A DNA stretch of 64,000 nucleotides from Okeania sp. KiyG1 (GTDB lineage: Bacteria; Cyanobacteriota; Cyanobacteriia; Cyanobacteriales; Microcoleaceae), in the NCBI RefSeq assembly GCF_014132355.1, contig NZ_BLZO01000033.1, forward strand, positions 1 to 64,000, given 5' to 3'. The notes beneath the pieces are model-generated. The model had not been told where the DNA came from. It ran no database searches and worked only from the letters and a program-made list of their open reading frames with translations. Numbering within the stretch: the first letter of the stretch is position 1; each line of letters opens with the position of its first letter. Positions 1 through 8,472 of the stretch are shown one piece after another. The translations under genes were made by a program, and so were the position numbers.

Positions 1-1
1 A

Positions 2-304
2 AATTTTTGTAACTTCGCGATCGCTTATGGTCTAATTTCTGCTTGCTGGCAAATTGAGATTGAAAATGCAATTTTAGGTTATCTACATAGTTGGGCAACT
101 AATCTAGTTAATGCTGGTGTAAAATTAATTCCCCTCGGTCAAACAGTAGGACAAAAGTTATTATGGGAATTGCAAAATCAAATAGTTTTGAGTGCCAAAG
201 AAATCCTCAAATTAAAAGATGACGAGTTAAACAGTTGTACTTGGGGACTATCTCTAGCAAGCATGGCTCACGAAGTTCAATATACTAGATTATTTAGAAG
301 TTAG
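2..304 (+). CDS. ureF: urease accessory protein UreF, C-terminal part (cut by window edge)
   Basis: UreF acts with UreG, UreD/H and UreE to load nickel into urease in the cytoplasm. The reading frame is open from position 2 to TAG at 302-304 (about 100 residues). It ends in the UreF-like stretch [20 protein letters not shown], followed by GQTVGQ and the C-terminus [13 protein letters not shown]. The N-terminal half lies left of the window. ureG usually follows ureF closely; here the two are separated by about 1.16 kb of transposon remnant and repeats, so cotranscription may be weakened. Identification is by family motif recognition and is fairly secure. Confidence 0.85.
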   Translation, partial: NFCNFAIAYGLISACWQIEIENAILGYLHSWATNLVNAGVKLIPLGQTVGQKLLWELQNQIVLSAKEILKLKDDELNSCTWGLSLASMAHEVQYTRLFRS

Positions 305-453
305 GTTATTTCACCTTCTTGAAAACTAGACACGCGCTAGACATTTGCCATCTGGTGAGGTGCAAATAATTTTGTGGCTCACCCGTTTCAATGTGTACTT
401 GCTGTGAAAGTTGATGTTCCACCCTGAACGAAGTCAGAAGTCAGAAGTCAGAA
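305..453. other. spacer ending in a heptamer tandem repeat
   Basis: There is no gene. The last part (430-453) is a short tandem array of the heptamer AGTCAGA, of the STRR type known from filamentous cyanobacteria. The same array occurs at about 52690 and 58460. Confidence 0.6.
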
Positions 454-522
454 GCGGTGCGACCCCGCGACGACACCAGCTCGCTTGCGGAACGCCGACC
501 AACAGAGGGAATGCGCACCAAG
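454..522 (+). repeat. dispersed GC-rich element, copy 1
   Basis: It begins GCGGTGCGACCCCGCGACGA and ends TTGCGGAACGC plus GCGCACCAAG, with about 20 extra bases inside. Sister copies are at 3812-3862 (same strand) and 18022-18072 (opposite strand). All three lie within or at the broken edge of tnpB-type remnants. The element is far more GC-rich than its surroundings. Confidence 0.75.
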
Positions 523-1157
523 AGAGTCAGAAGTTGTTTTGCAACGGGTTTTGAGCAAGCCTACAAAAACCAGATCGCAATTTCCCGGTGGGGTTGCGCG
601 ACCCTTACTCCATTCCTGCCTGGTTTTATATCCGTTTTCTGCTAAATTATGTTGAGCGTTAAATAATTTCTGGGAACCAAAACAAATATGTAAACGTTGT
701 GTATTTTTAACTTCCTTAATTTTCGTTTCAGGCACTGTATTTTTTATTTTACTTTTTAACAAGAGCAATTGATGAAAAAATTTATTTCGAGCCTGTATAT
801 GTGGAAAACCTTTTTTTGTTGCTAATTTTAATGTTTTTCTAGTTTAATGATGAGTTTTTGTCGCAGTTGTTTTGGCGCTTAATTGTAACTCTAATTTAGA
901 ATAATGGTTTTTTTAGCTGTTTTTAATTGGTTTAAACATGTTCGTGCTTCAGTAGCGATTGAGTCAGCATAAGCCCATTGAATGTTAAACTGTTTCATTA
1001 GACGCTTTTCTAGTTCGGACTTGTGATAATTTCTCAGTTTGCATCCAGTTAACAGCAGAACGTTTCCAGGATTCATATAATGCTCCCAGTTCCTCAAAGA
1101 CAGGATGATATTCAATTTTAGCTTCTATCCCTGTTAAGGAACCGTGAGATTTGGCCA
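515..1157 (-). pseudogene. TnpB-type (IS1341-like) protein remnant
   Basis: Pieces of a TnpB-family RNA-guided nuclease are spread over two frames on the minus strand. One reads LMKQFNIQWAYADSIATEA (about 955-1010), a motif of cyanobacterial IS1341-type TnpB. A second reads LHICFGSQKLFNAQHNLAEN (about 640-700), typical of the middle region. RuvC and zinc-finger parts are absent, and the gene is cut at its 3' side by the GC-rich element at 454-522. It is dead: several frameshifts and stops and no C-terminal nuclease. It sits between ureF and ureG. Exact ends are uncertain. Confidence 0.65.
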
Positions 1158-1420
1158 TTGCTAACATTGAATCACTTTACTCAAAATAACCATGGTTTGT
1201 CTAGGAATGTCAATAATATTTGCTATAGCTTTGAGTTGATACTTTGCTTCGCATAGCTGTCGCTAACACAGGGTGCTGCTTCCTTGGCGGTAGTCTAACG
1301 CTTCCCTCCACGTCCGCGCCCGAGTTTCCGCAATTCGTAGCTCCTCCGGAGGAGGCGTGCCCCCCGGTAACTAATAATAGTGTAGCATATATTCAATTCA
1401 CTTGCATGTTCAAATAAAAA
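1158..1420. other. repeat-derived spacer upstream of ureG
   Basis: There is no ORF. It contains palindromic GC-rich pieces, for example CTCCTCCGGAGGAGGC near 1340-1355, which recurs near 17605-17620. It looks like the decayed end region of a TnpB-type element. Confidence 0.45.
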
Positions 1421-1463
1421 GTCGCCCTACAAGGGCGAGGCTTTAAACCCAATTTTTCGGTAA
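1421..1463 (+). repeat. hairpin-TTTTTCGGTAA element (IS200/IS605 right-end-like)
   Basis: A GTCGCCC/GGGCGAG hairpin is followed by GCTTTAAACCCAATTTTTCGGTAA. Similar hairpin, AACC and TTTTTCGGTAA arrangements occur at 6634, 15459(-), 18738(-), 21906, 44089 and 63295. This resembles the right end of TnpB-type transposons. It ends three bases before the ureG start codon, so it supplies the whole translation leader of ureG. Confidence 0.6.
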
Positions 1464-1466
1464 TTT

Positions 1467-2069
1467 ATGAATGTTTTTCGGATTGGAATAGCTGGCCCAG
1501 TAGGATCAGGTAAAACAGCTTTAGTTGATGCCTTATGTAAGTCAATGCGGCAAGAATATAATATTGCAGTTGTCACCAATGATATTTATACCCAAGAAGA
1601 TGCCCAATTTTTGGTGCGCAGCCAAGCATTAGATAGTTCCCGTATAATAGGAGTAGAAACAGGTGGTTGTCCTCATACAGCTATCAGGGAAGATGCTTCT
1701 ATAAATCTCATTGCTATTGAGCAGTTAGAAAATAAATTTACCGATCTAGACTTAGTATTTGTCGAAAGTGGCGGTGATAACTTAGCAGCAACTTTTAGCC
1801 CCGAGCTAGTTGATTTAACAATCTATGTAATTGATGTAGCTGCTGGTGATAAAATACCCAGAAAAGGAGGTCCAGGTATTACTAAATCCGATCTACTTGT
1901 GATTAATAAAATTGACCTTGCTCCCCATGTAGGAGCAAACCTGAATATTATGGAAAAAGATACTAAAAAGATGCGAGGCGATGGCCCCTTTGTCTTTACT
2001 AACCTCAAAACAAAAGTTGGTTTAGAAGCAGTTTTAAACTTTATTCACAGGTATCTAATTGTAGATTAA
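1467..2069 (+). CDS. ureG: urease accessory GTPase UreG
   Basis: UreG is a SIMIBI-class GTPase that delivers nickel to apo-urease in the UreD/F/G complex. The 200-residue protein shows P-loop [10 protein letters not shown] (residues about 10-19), the nickel-binding CPH within [13 protein letters not shown] (about 66-78), [17 protein letters not shown], and the guanine-specificity motif NKID. Length is normal and the frame is intact. The ATG has no visible Shine-Dalgarno sequence, because a TnpB-end-like repeat finishes three bases upstream; ureF lies about 1.16 kb away. The gene reads as functional, though its expression signals have clearly been replaced. Confidence 0.96.
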   Translation: MNVFRIGIAGPVGSGKTALVDALCKSMRQEYNIAVVTNDIYTQEDAQFLVRSQALDSSRIIGVETGGCPHTAIREDASINLIAIEQLENKFTDLDLVFVESGGDNLAATFSPELVDLTIYVIDVAAGDKIPRKGGPGITKSDLLVINKIDLAPHVGANLNIMEKDTKKMRGDGPFVFTNLKTKVGLEAVLNFIHRYLIVD

Positions 2070-2276
2070 AGAAGCGGTCAGCACTCAGTAGGATAGAACT
2101 CCGTTCCGCTCCGCGAACATTTTTGTTACGCTCTAGAAGGGGATTTTAACCCCTCCTCAACTATCCAGCGTTTGGGTTGCTGGAGATTTTTACCCGGAGC
2201 TGCTAAAAGCTGATAGCTGATAGCTAAAAGCTGATAGCTAGTTAACTCAATTTTCCTAACTTTATCAACTTAAAAC
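2070..2276. other. spacer with hairpin and STRR
   Basis: It contains a palindromic GGAACGGAG-type repeat near 2100-2117 (also near 4600), a GGGGATTTTAACCCC hairpin near 2140-2155, and degenerate heptamers of AGCTGAT at about 2203-2240 just before the next gene. Confidence 0.5.
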
Positions 2277-2696
2277 ATGAATAATATTTGGCAACGTTTG
2301 AAAAGTTTACCTTGGCAAGAACTACTTTTAGTAAGTTTCATTGCCACTTTAACAATTACAGCAACAGAAGTATTATTAATCTTAAGCTTCACTTATTTTT
2401 TTGCGCTCCTGAAACCATTAAGTATGCTATTTTCCTCTCCAATTTTTGGGGTATTAATACCTATAGGAGCAGCAGTAGGAATGGGAGCTTTAGCAGTTTA
2501 TTTATTAGAATTCTGGCAAAAGCAGTGGTTACTGAATAATTCTAGTCTTTGGGCGCTAGTTTTATGTTTATTTATCGGATTATTATTAAAGTCTTTATTT
2601 CCTCTGCCTCCTGTATTAGTTAGTGTATCTAGAGCTTCATTAATAAGTCTGGCTATAGGGGTTTTCTGGAAAGGGCGACCTTATTGGCGACGTTAA
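2277..2696 (+). CDS. cyanobacterial four-helix membrane protein, unknown function
   Basis: The 139-residue protein has an N-terminal amphipathic start (NNIWQRLKSLPWQ) and about four hydrophobic segments: residues about 15-45, 50-75, 85-110 and 115-132. It ends in a basic tail (KGRPYWRR). The frame is intact. From memory, short cyanobacterial proteins with this N-terminal pattern are sometimes mislabelled as peptide chain release factor 1; nothing here supports that role. The function is unknown, probably an inner or thylakoid membrane protein. It follows ureG, separated by repeats, and an operon link is not evident. Confidence 0.75.
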   Translation: MNNIWQRLKSLPWQELLLVSFIATLTITATEVLLILSFTYFFALLKPLSMLFSSPIFGVLIPIGAAVGMGALAVYLLEFWQKQWLLNNSSLWALVLCLFIGLLLKSLFPLPPVLVSVSRASLISLAIGVFWKGRPYWRR

Positions 2697-2881
2697 AAAA
2701 ATTATGAGCGTTGCTTAAGCGCGTGTATGATATTAGACATCTGCGAAAAAGATATAGACTTTTTGCAAGCAGGTAACAGGCAACAGGGAATAGATTTTTA
2801 GGAAAAAGGTACGAAAAATGATTTAGGGCTAACTACAGAAGTTAAAAATTTAGACATAATTATACAGGGGTTAGATATTTA
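2697..2881. other. spacer, no gene seen
   Basis: It includes a short GGTAACAGGCAACAGGGAAT heptamer-like run (about 2770-2790), which recurs in other spacers near 9170 and 43860. Nothing else is recognisable. Confidence 0.4.
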
Positions 2882-3021
2882 CAGGACTTACGCAAAAAAG
2901 GAAATTATACACCATCTGTAGGGGCGCCATTCGTCAGCTATGCGTCAGCTTTCCGGCCGAAAGCTTGCGCATAACTATCGTTAACACCCCTACTATATGT
3001 GGTGGTTTTGCGTAAGTCCTG
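2882..3021. repeat. MITE-like element with 16-bp terminal inverted repeats, full copy
   Basis: The left end CAGGACTTACGCAAAA is mirrored by the right end TTTTGCGTAAGTCCTG. Inside is a second palindrome running from GTAGGGGCG to CACCCCTAC. Related copies are at 28576-28668 (full), 6247-6321 and 30124-30170 (one-ended), and the inner palindrome alone is at 21508-21588. There is no coding content, so any movement would need a transposase in trans. Confidence 0.8.
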
Positions 3022-3740
3022 ATTTATTGTGATATAGTAGTATTATGTCTAATTTATTACAGGAGGTAACTGATCGCGCTACAATGAAATCCTTTAAAAC
3101 TAAGCTAAAACTTAAACTACAACAAAAAACAATACTTGCTAAACACGCAGGAGTAGCTCCTGACTGCTTATAACTGGGGATTAGCAACTTGTATCAAAGA
3201 GTACGAAGAAACTAAAAAACGCCCCAGCGCAATTACCCTGCATAAGCGTTTAGTAGCTGAAGTAAAATCAGTTAATCCTTGGTATTATGAGGTCTCTAAG
3301 TGTGCACCAAGGGCAAGCATTAAGGGATTTAGAGAGGGCATTTAAAAACTTTCTAACTATTCCTAAACGTGGATTTCCGGTCTTTAAGAAAAAAGGCAGA
3401 AAAGACAGTTTTTATTTAGAAGGTAGTATTAAGATTTTCCAAGGAAACTACATACAATTACCCAGAATAGGAGTAGTAAAAACTTACTGTATCTTGCCGA
3501 ATTGCAGAGTAAAAAATGTCAGAATATCCAAAAGAGCAGATAGTTGGTACATCAGTTTAAAGTACAATTTTGAACTAGATCCAACAGAAAAAATTGGAGA
3601 AACTATTGGCGTAGACTTATGCATAAATACATTAGCTACCTGTTATGATGGCAGTAAATTTGCTAATGTCAAAGCCTACAGGCAAGCAAAAAAAAGATTA
3701 GTTCGTCATCAACGTGCAGTCAGCAAAAAAGTTATTGGTT

Positions 3741-3763
3741 TCCTGCGGAATGCTACGCAAACC
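3741..3763 (+). repeat. CGGAATGCTRCGCAAAC mini-palindrome inside tnpB
   Basis: This is a 20-odd-base element with a TGCGGAATGCT/ACGCAAAC core. Other copies are near 13657, 15534, 17568(-), 19550, 19799(-), 23013, 29902 and 40868(-). Here it adds residues reading FLRNATQ to the TnpB frame without breaking it. Confidence 0.7.
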
Positions 3764-3811
3764 AAAAACCGACTCAAAGCAGTAAAAAAATTAGCAAAAG
3801 CACACAAAAAA

Positions 3812-3862
3812 GCGGATGTTACCCCGCGACGACCTCAGCTCGCTTGCGGAACGCGCACCAAG
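3812..3862 (+). repeat. dispersed GC-rich element, copy 2, inside tnpB
   Basis: It is the same sequence family as 454-522 and 18022-18072, about 50 bases ending GCGCACCAAG. It interrupts the TnpB frame between AKAHKK and the continuation VADIRADALHKLT in another frame. Confidence 0.75.
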
Positions 3863-4152
3863 CAGTAGCCGATATCAGAGCAGATGCACTACATAAACTC
3901 ACTTCATGGGCGAGCTTTAAACCACAGCCACCTAAGTAATTGAGGATTTAAATGTAAGTGGAATGTTGAAAAATCACAAACTGGCAAGTGCCATCGCAGA
4001 TTGTGGTTTTTATGAATTTAAGCGTCAGCTTACATACAAGTGTGAATGGTACGGCAGTGAATTAGTCATAGCGGATAGATTTTATCCAAGTTCTCAAATA
4101 TGTTCAAACTGTGGTCATCAACAGAAAATGCCATTGCACTTGAGAACTTATG

Positions 4153-4176
4153 TTAGCGCAGCTTTGCGGAGCGCAA
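4153..4176 (+). repeat. GCGCAGCTTTGCGGAGCGC mini-palindrome inside tnpB zinc finger
   Basis: GCGCAGC and GCGGAGCGC arms flank a short TTT loop. It lies where the second zinc-finger pair of TnpB should be encoded. Similar GCGCAGCTCC pieces occur near 17600. Confidence 0.55.
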
Positions 4177-4252
4177 ATGTAGTGAATACGGTTTTCAGGC
4201 TGACAGAGACTTTAATGCTGCCGTTAACTTGAAAAACTATGTGTATAAGTAG

Positions 4253-4370
4253 CTTGAGTTCCAAGGGAGTTTAAGCCTGTGGAGAGAATAAGTTACAGAC
4301 TGCGGTCAGTGGTTCTCACAGAAGCAGGAAGCTAGCTCCAAAACCCTATTGGGTAAGTTTGGGTAAGTTT
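4253..4370 (+). ncRNA. candidate omega-RNA / right end of the tnpB element
   Basis: Directly after the tnpB stop lies a structured, non-coding stretch (GAGTTCCAAGGGAGTTTAAG, then CAGTGGTTCTCACAGAAGCA, then GGAAGCTAGCTCC) that matches the kind of 3' tail found behind cyanobacterial tnpB genes. In that family the tail forms the guide-RNA scaffold and the flanking DNA supplies the guide. Since the nuclease is broken, the RNA would be orphaned. The assignment rests on position and remembered motifs. Confidence 0.45.
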
Positions 4371-4685
4371 AGTAGAACGGAATGGACTTTTACAACTCTA
4401 GCTTATTTTAAATAAAGGGTAAGTTTATTTTCTGGAGATGTTTATTACTCTTAATTACTTAGGAGTCAACCCACCCCTAACCCCGACCGTGGAGGGGAGG
4501 GGAAGGACCTCCTCAGGAGTCAACCCACCCCCAACCCCGACCGTGGAGGGGAGAAAGAAGAAGAAAGAGGAATAGAAGAAGAAAGTTTTGTTGTAGCGGA
4601 GCGCGGAGCGGAGTTCTATCGCGCTCTTATCCGGACATGATATCATACCTCAAATCACCAACGCAAAATTATGGAAATATAATCG
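4371..4685. repeat. spacer with duplicated CCCCGACCGTGGAGGGG repeat
   Basis: Two copies of a unit beginning AGGAGTCAACCCACCCC and ending GACCGTGGAGGGGAG lie at about 4461-4500 and 4515-4554. The same unit appears at about 32727, 54670 and (partly) 58880. An AG-rich stretch and a GCGGAGCGCGGAGCGGAG piece follow. There is no gene. Confidence 0.6.
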
Positions 4686-5183
4686 ATGAAAATACTTACA
4701 AATTGGGGTTTTACCAGAGATGGGTGGCGTAGTGGCAAACATGGTGAATATTTGGTATTAATTCAAGGTTTGCTGCTGGTAGGATTTATTTTTTTGCCTA
4801 CATATCACCTACCAGGAATTAGTTTAGAATTGCCAAAATTAATATACTTTTGTTGGATCGTAGCAGCACTTTTTATTACCACTGCATTAGTTTTGATTGT
4901 GAAAGGATTATTAGATTTGGGCAAAAACCTGACACCTTTGCCATATCCGAGAGCAGATGGTGAGCTAGTGCAAACAGGAGTTTATGGCATTGTTAGACAT
5001 CCTTTGTATAGCGGTTTAATTTTCTTGACTCTCGGTTGGAGCATTTTTCAACTTAGTTTGTCTCATTTTGTAGCGGTTATTGTAATTTTTCTGTTTCTTG
5101 ACCTGAAAGCAAGGCGAGAAGAAACCTGGTTAAGTGAAAAATATCCAGAATATTCAGATTATCAACAACGGGTGAAAAATTAA
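4686..5183 (+). CDS. ICMT/PEMT-like integral membrane methyltransferase
   Basis: The 165-residue protein has about four hydrophobic segments (residues about 20-40, 52-78, 105-145) and a conserved C-terminal half: GVYGIVRHPLYSGLIFLTLG, then RREETWLSEKYPEYSDYQQRV. The RHPxYxG and E-E pattern is the hallmark of the isoprenylcysteine carboxyl methyltransferase / phospholipid methyltransferase superfamily, where it binds S-adenosylmethionine. The bacterial substrate cannot be read from sequence. The frame is intact and length is typical of bacterial members. Neighbouring DNA is repeats on both sides, so it stands alone. Confidence 0.85.
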   Translation: MKILTNWGFTRDGWRSGKHGEYLVLIQGLLLVGFIFLPTYHLPGISLELPKLIYFCWIVAALFITTALVLIVKGLLDLGKNLTPLPYPRADGELVQTGVYGIVRHPLYSGLIFLTLGWSIFQLSLSHFVAVIVIFLFLDLKARREETWLSEKYPEYSDYQQRVKN

Positions 5184-5599
5184 TTCCAAGGATTTATTAA
5201 TTAAAGATTAATTCACAAAAATTTGCTTGAATATCCACATACTTATTATAACTATAATAATAAAATAAAATCAGTATATTGCATAACAATTTATCAATAT
5301 TTATTATTTCCATAACAATTTTTTAACGTAATTCTACTGAGTATTCTGCTAAACTGTGAATAACAGTAATTTTTAGTTTCAATTATTTGATTTTTGGAAT
5401 AACAAATTTTGGTCATAAAAGCTAGTTATTTTAAACAAATATAAACAGATTTCATCTAATCTTCACAATAATAGGATAAAAATTAAAGTAATTGTGAAAG
5501 TTTGCAAAATCAGGCCAAATTGACTATACAAGGAAGTGCGCTCAAAGTTAGACTGAAAATATATTTACAGAGCTAGTTTATATATCGGACGATCTAATT
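5184..5599. other. AT-rich spacer, no gene or repeat recognised
   Basis: About 415 bases of very AT-rich DNA upstream of the Mo-nitrogenase-like gene. It probably holds that gene's promoter, but no clear site can be assigned. Confidence 0.4.
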
Positions 5600-5914
5600 A
5601 TGAATTCTATTACAGGTATTTCACACCAAGGCACTCAAGCAAACCATAACTATCTAGATAAACTACTGCAACCAATTCGCGAATATCTCGATAGTATAGA
5701 AATAAATAATCGAAAAGTGGCACATTTACTGTGTCACTTGATCCCGGCTCAATGCCCTTTTGAGAGAGATGTGAAACTATTCGGACATCTACTGTTTCAT
5801 ATTCCTGCAATGTGTAAACTTAATCCTTTGTATGACCAATTTATCGGCTTACGATTTCGCGCTTTAACTTTTCTAGCGGATGTTTGTGAAGAGGATGTTA
5901 CGGGTTATTGTTAA
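5600..5914 (+). CDS. Mo-dependent nitrogenase C-terminal domain-like protein
   Basis: This is a 104-residue cyanobacterial protein with the conserved run CPFERDVKLFGHLLFHIPAM, then CKLNPLYDQFIGLRFRALTF, and the acidic/cysteine end CEEDVTGYC. This matches the domain named Mo-nitro_C (PF06967), which also occurs as short stand-alone proteins in cyanobacteria. The domain's biochemical role is not established; the name does not prove a nitrogenase function. No nif gene is visible here. The start is the first ATG with downstream homology, and a candidate terminator follows at 5992. Confidence 0.85.
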   Translation: MNSITGISHQGTQANHNYLDKLLQPIREYLDSIEINNRKVAHLLCHLIPAQCPFERDVKLFGHLLFHIPAMCKLNPLYDQFIGLRFRALTFLADVCEEDVTGYC

Positions 5915-5991
5915 AACATATTTTTGGATTTTAAATACTTGCTTCTAAATTTTCTCTTATAATAGCTCAATGATATTTAGGTTATACTACC

Positions 5992-6030
5992 AAGAGCTTA
6001 GTTTTTCTATGGAACTAGGCTCTTTCTTAT
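5992..6030 (+). terminator. candidate rho-independent terminator
   Basis: AAGAGCTTAGTT and AACTAGGCTCTT form a near-perfect stem with a short loop, followed by TCTTATT. It lies about 80 bases after the Mo-nitro-C stop codon. Confidence 0.55.
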
Positions 6031-6246
6031 TGCCAAATGCGATCGCAAAAGGCAGAAGGCAGAAGGAAAAATCTGGCGTTGTCTGAGTTTTAAGCTTTTG
6101 ATATTTCCAGGACTTATACTAAATCCGGTTTATAAAGAACCGTTATTGTGAATGTAAGGCAGAAGGCAGAGGGCAGAAGGCAGAAGGGTTAGAGAAGAAT
6201 TTGAAAAACGGACTTTTGATAACCGGATTTGGTATTACCCGTAACC
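6031..6246. repeat. spacer of heptamer runs and a dispersed TTAAGCTTTTGATAT repeat
   Basis: GGCAGAA heptamers lie at about 6051-6070 and 6155-6185. Between them is GTTGTCTGAGTTTTAAGCTT, followed by TTGATAT, which is the same tail that follows every fragment of the GSP-synthase-like array at 41.7-42.6 kb. No gene is present. Confidence 0.55.
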
Positions 6247-6321
6247 TCCACATAAAGTAGGGGTTAACGGCCGTTAACCCCTACAAATGCTATATAATTT
6301 CCTCTTTTGCGTAAGTCCCGA
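6247..6321 (-). repeat. one-ended copy of the ACTTACGCAAAA MITE
   Basis: On the minus strand it reads GGGACTTACGCAAAAGAGGA at one end, and inside has GTAGGGGTTAACGGCCGTTA, then ACCCCTAC, a perfect palindrome. The opposite terminal repeat is missing or strongly decayed. Compare 2882-3021 and 28576-28668. Confidence 0.65.
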
Positions 6322-6633
6322 GCAGTTATCAGAATAAAAAATCTAGGACTTCAGCAAATATGCTACACACAAACATGATAAAATTTGACTACTCCCCGCA
6401 GCTGTTGCCGAGGGGATTCTAAGTTGATACTACGCAACACCGGTAAATCCATGTTGCTTCGTTTTTTCTTAGCTGACCAAAGATTATATCTTTGGGGACA
6501 AGTCAAAGTGCCCCTACACAGTCGGCTTAAGTTTAACCCTAGCCTTCTGCTTACTTTATGTCTTAACATTTGTATATTAAGATAATAGCACAGGACAACT
6601 TTAGTTGTCTAGTCTAAACGACTCGCTTGTTTT

Positions 6634-6680
6634 CATCCCCCGGTTAAAACACGGGGGCTTTCAACGTCGCTTTTCGGTAA
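6634..6680 (+). repeat. hairpin-CTTTTCGGTAA element upstream of mnmH
   Basis: The CCCCCGGTTAAAACACGGGGG hairpin, written here as CCCCCG and CGGGGG arms around TTAAAACA, is followed by CTTTCAACGTCGCTTTTCGG and TAA. It belongs to the same family as 1421-1463. It lies about 45 bases before the mnmH start. Confidence 0.55.
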
Positions 6681-6726
6681 TATCCAAATTTTTTTCCTTC
6701 CTACTTCTGTCTTCCGTCTTTAACTA

Positions 6727-7743
6727 ATGGCAAAATCCCTAAAACCTGAAGCATTTTTCCAAACACCAGGAGTCATTCTCGATGTTCGTAGTCCCGGCGA
6801 ATATGCTCAAGGTCATATTCCTGGAGCTGTTAATTTTCCTCTATTTAATAATGATGAACGTGCCTTGGTGGGAACTTGCTACAAACAAAAAGGTAAAGAT
6901 GAAGCAGTCGAATTAGGATTAGCGATCGTCGGTCCTAAATTAGCTGATTTTGTTGCCCGTGCGAAGGTATTAGCTCCAGACCGTCAAGTTAAAATTCACT
7001 GTTGGCGAGGTGGAATGCGTAGCGCTTCAGTTGGTTGGTTACTGGAAACCGCAGGATTTAATGTTTCTCTACTTATTGGCGGTTATAAAGGGTTTCGACG
7101 TTGGGCACTTTCTCTATTTTCAGTTCCCCAAAAAATGATTATTCTAGGGGGAATGACTGGCAGTGGTAAAACTGAGATATTGACTGCTCTGGGTTCTATG
7201 GGAGAACAAGTATTAGACTTGGAAGCTCTTGCTAACCATCGGGGTAGTAGTTTCGGTGCTTTGGGGCAGTTGCCTCAACCTACTAACGAGCAATTTTGGA
7301 ATGCGATCGCCATGGAATGGGCAAAGTTCGACCGGAGTCAAGTTTTATGGGTTGAAGCAGAGAGTAAGCGTATTGGAATGTGTCGTATTCCCCAGGAAAT
7401 TTTTGAGCAAATGGAAAGGGCGAAAGTTATTGAGATAAGTCGCAGTCGTCAGGAAAGAGTGGCATTTTTGGTGGAAATTTATGGAGAAGCAGATATTAAT
7501 GATTTGATTGCTGCAACTGAACGTATTAGGAGGCGTTTAGGCGGTGCGCGGGCGCAAGAAGCGATTAATTTTCTGAGGGAAGGAAATTTGGCAGCAGCTT
7601 CAGATTTAATTCTTCACTATTATGACAAAACCTATACTTACGATCTGGAAAAAAGAGGAGTTAGTATTCATAAAGTAGATGTTTCTGGTTTGTCGGCGGT
7701 TGATGCTGCCATTTTGGTGCGAGAGAAAAGTCAAGAAATATAG
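6727..7743 (+). CDS. mnmH: tRNA 2-selenouridine synthase
   Basis: MnmH (SelU/YbbB) replaces sulfur by selenium at the wobble 2-thiouridine of certain tRNAs, with selenophosphate as donor; a geranylated intermediate is known for the family. The 338-residue protein shows an N-terminal rhodanese domain with catalytic Cys92 in HCWRGGMRSASVGWL and a C-terminal P-loop domain with GGMTGSGKT (residues 141-149). Length is normal and the frame intact. A selD gene would be needed elsewhere in the genome for selenium use. The start is the ATG right after a repeat, with no strong ribosome site; homology begins within the first ten residues. Confidence 0.93.
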   Translation: MAKSLKPEAFFQTPGVILDVRSPGEYAQGHIPGAVNFPLFNNDERALVGTCYKQKGKDEAVELGLAIVGPKLADFVARAKVLAPDRQVKIHCWRGGMRSASVGWLLETAGFNVSLLIGGYKGFRRWALSLFSVPQKMIILGGMTGSGKTEILTALGSMGEQVLDLEALANHRGSSFGALGQLPQPTNEQFWNAIAMEWAKFDRSQVLWVEAESKRIGMCRIPQEIFEQMERAKVIEISRSRQERVAFLVEIYGEADINDLIAATERIRRRLGGARAQEAINFLREGNLAAASDLILHYYDKTYTYDLEKRGVSIHKVDVSGLSAVDAAILVREKSQEI

Positions 7744-7957
7744 TGGCGGAGGAAGTACATAAGCGAGAAATGTTTTTAGAAGACTGTACAGGTGAAATTA
7801 TATTAGCTAGACAGGAGGGGTTAGAAATTTGGCGTTGGTAAATCAAGAGATAAAACTTTAAGAGTAATCTGTTTCTGATACCTCTAAATATTTTACCAAA
7901 GTAAGTTATGGGTATCACCCCTAGTAGAAAGAAAATCATCTTACCAATTACCAACGC
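7744..7957. repeat. 120-base dispersed repeat in spacer after mnmH
   Basis: From about 7836 to 7957 the sequence (GGTAAATCAAGAGATAAAAC onward to ACCAATTACCAACGCC) matches, in inverse orientation and in two pieces, 43922-43960 and 44133-44215. The copy there is split by about 170 bases of younger repeats; this one is contiguous. Confidence 0.65.
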
Positions 7958-7968
7958 CAGAAATTTGG

Positions 7969-8133
7969 ATGCAAAGATTAATGTTAGGTCAACTGGAGAG
8001 AAAATTTTCAGGAGAAATTACTGAAATAATCCGAAAGAATATTCAACAATTATCGATGGAAAAGTTAGAATACCTCGGAAGAGCAATTTTAAGTTTTAGC
8101 AGTTTGGAGGATTTGTCGAATTGCTTGGAATAA
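7969..8133 (+). pseudogene. DUF4351 C-terminal fragment
   Basis: The 54-codon frame MQRLMLGQLERKFSGEITEI, continuing to LEYLGRAILSFSSLEDLSNC, closely resembles the DUF4351 domain that ends many cyanobacterial Rpn-type PD-(D/E)XK putative transposases. The nuclease part is missing, and a dispersed repeat lies directly upstream. It is read as the surviving tail of such a gene. Whether it is expressed cannot be judged. Confidence 0.6.
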
Positions 8134-8472
8134 TTGAATAATGAATAGAGCGATCAAACTAATTAACTAATTATAAATCTGCTCAAATTTAGTCAAATCA
8201 GTGAACCTTTTTCGTTATAAGGTTTGTGAAACAGGTGTAATAAGTACTTATGCAAAATTAATTACACATCCTACTGACTCCCTATTGCCTGTTGCCTGTT
8301 GCCTCTCTCAAATAGGAGATTTATTTTGCACGACTACTTACCAAAAATTTATTTGTAGACAGTAAAAAATGGAACAGATACTTACCAAAAATTTATTTAT
8401 AGACAGCAAAAAATGGAACAGAAAATACAGACTGCTCATAAATTATTCTTTTGAGACTAGCTATTTATTTAA
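8134..8472. repeat. spacer with 44-base tandem duplication
   Basis: The unit ACTTACCAAAAATTTATTT continuing to AATGGAACAG occurs twice in tandem (8336-8379 and 8380-8423). A TTGCCTGTTGCCTGTTGCC heptamer run lies at about 8286-8304. No gene is present; it is downstream of the convergent HTH gene. Confidence 0.6.

Larger units (their letters stand above)
3084..4252 (+). pseudogene. tnpB: TnpB RNA-guided nuclease pseudogene, broken by frameshifts and small palindrome insertions
   Basis: The pieces reconstruct one IS200/IS605-type TnpB: start MKSFKTKLKLKLQQKTILAKH, a central GVDLCINTLATCYDGSK carrying the RuvC-I aspartate, the basic KRLVRHQRAVSKK helix, and a C-terminal zinc-finger CSNCGHQQKM with the second half disrupted before DRDFNAAVNL. 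Three short repeats sit inside it at 3741-3763, 3812-3862 and 4153-4176, none belonging to the protein. Frameshifts occur near 3170-3290 and 3890-3960. It cannot make an active nuclease. An omega-RNA-like tail follows directly. Confidence 0.8.

Noticed and set aside
5600-5914. Evidence for nitrogen fixation
   Set aside because: The Mo-nitro_C-like protein occurs as a stand-alone family; no nif structural or assembly gene is in the window.
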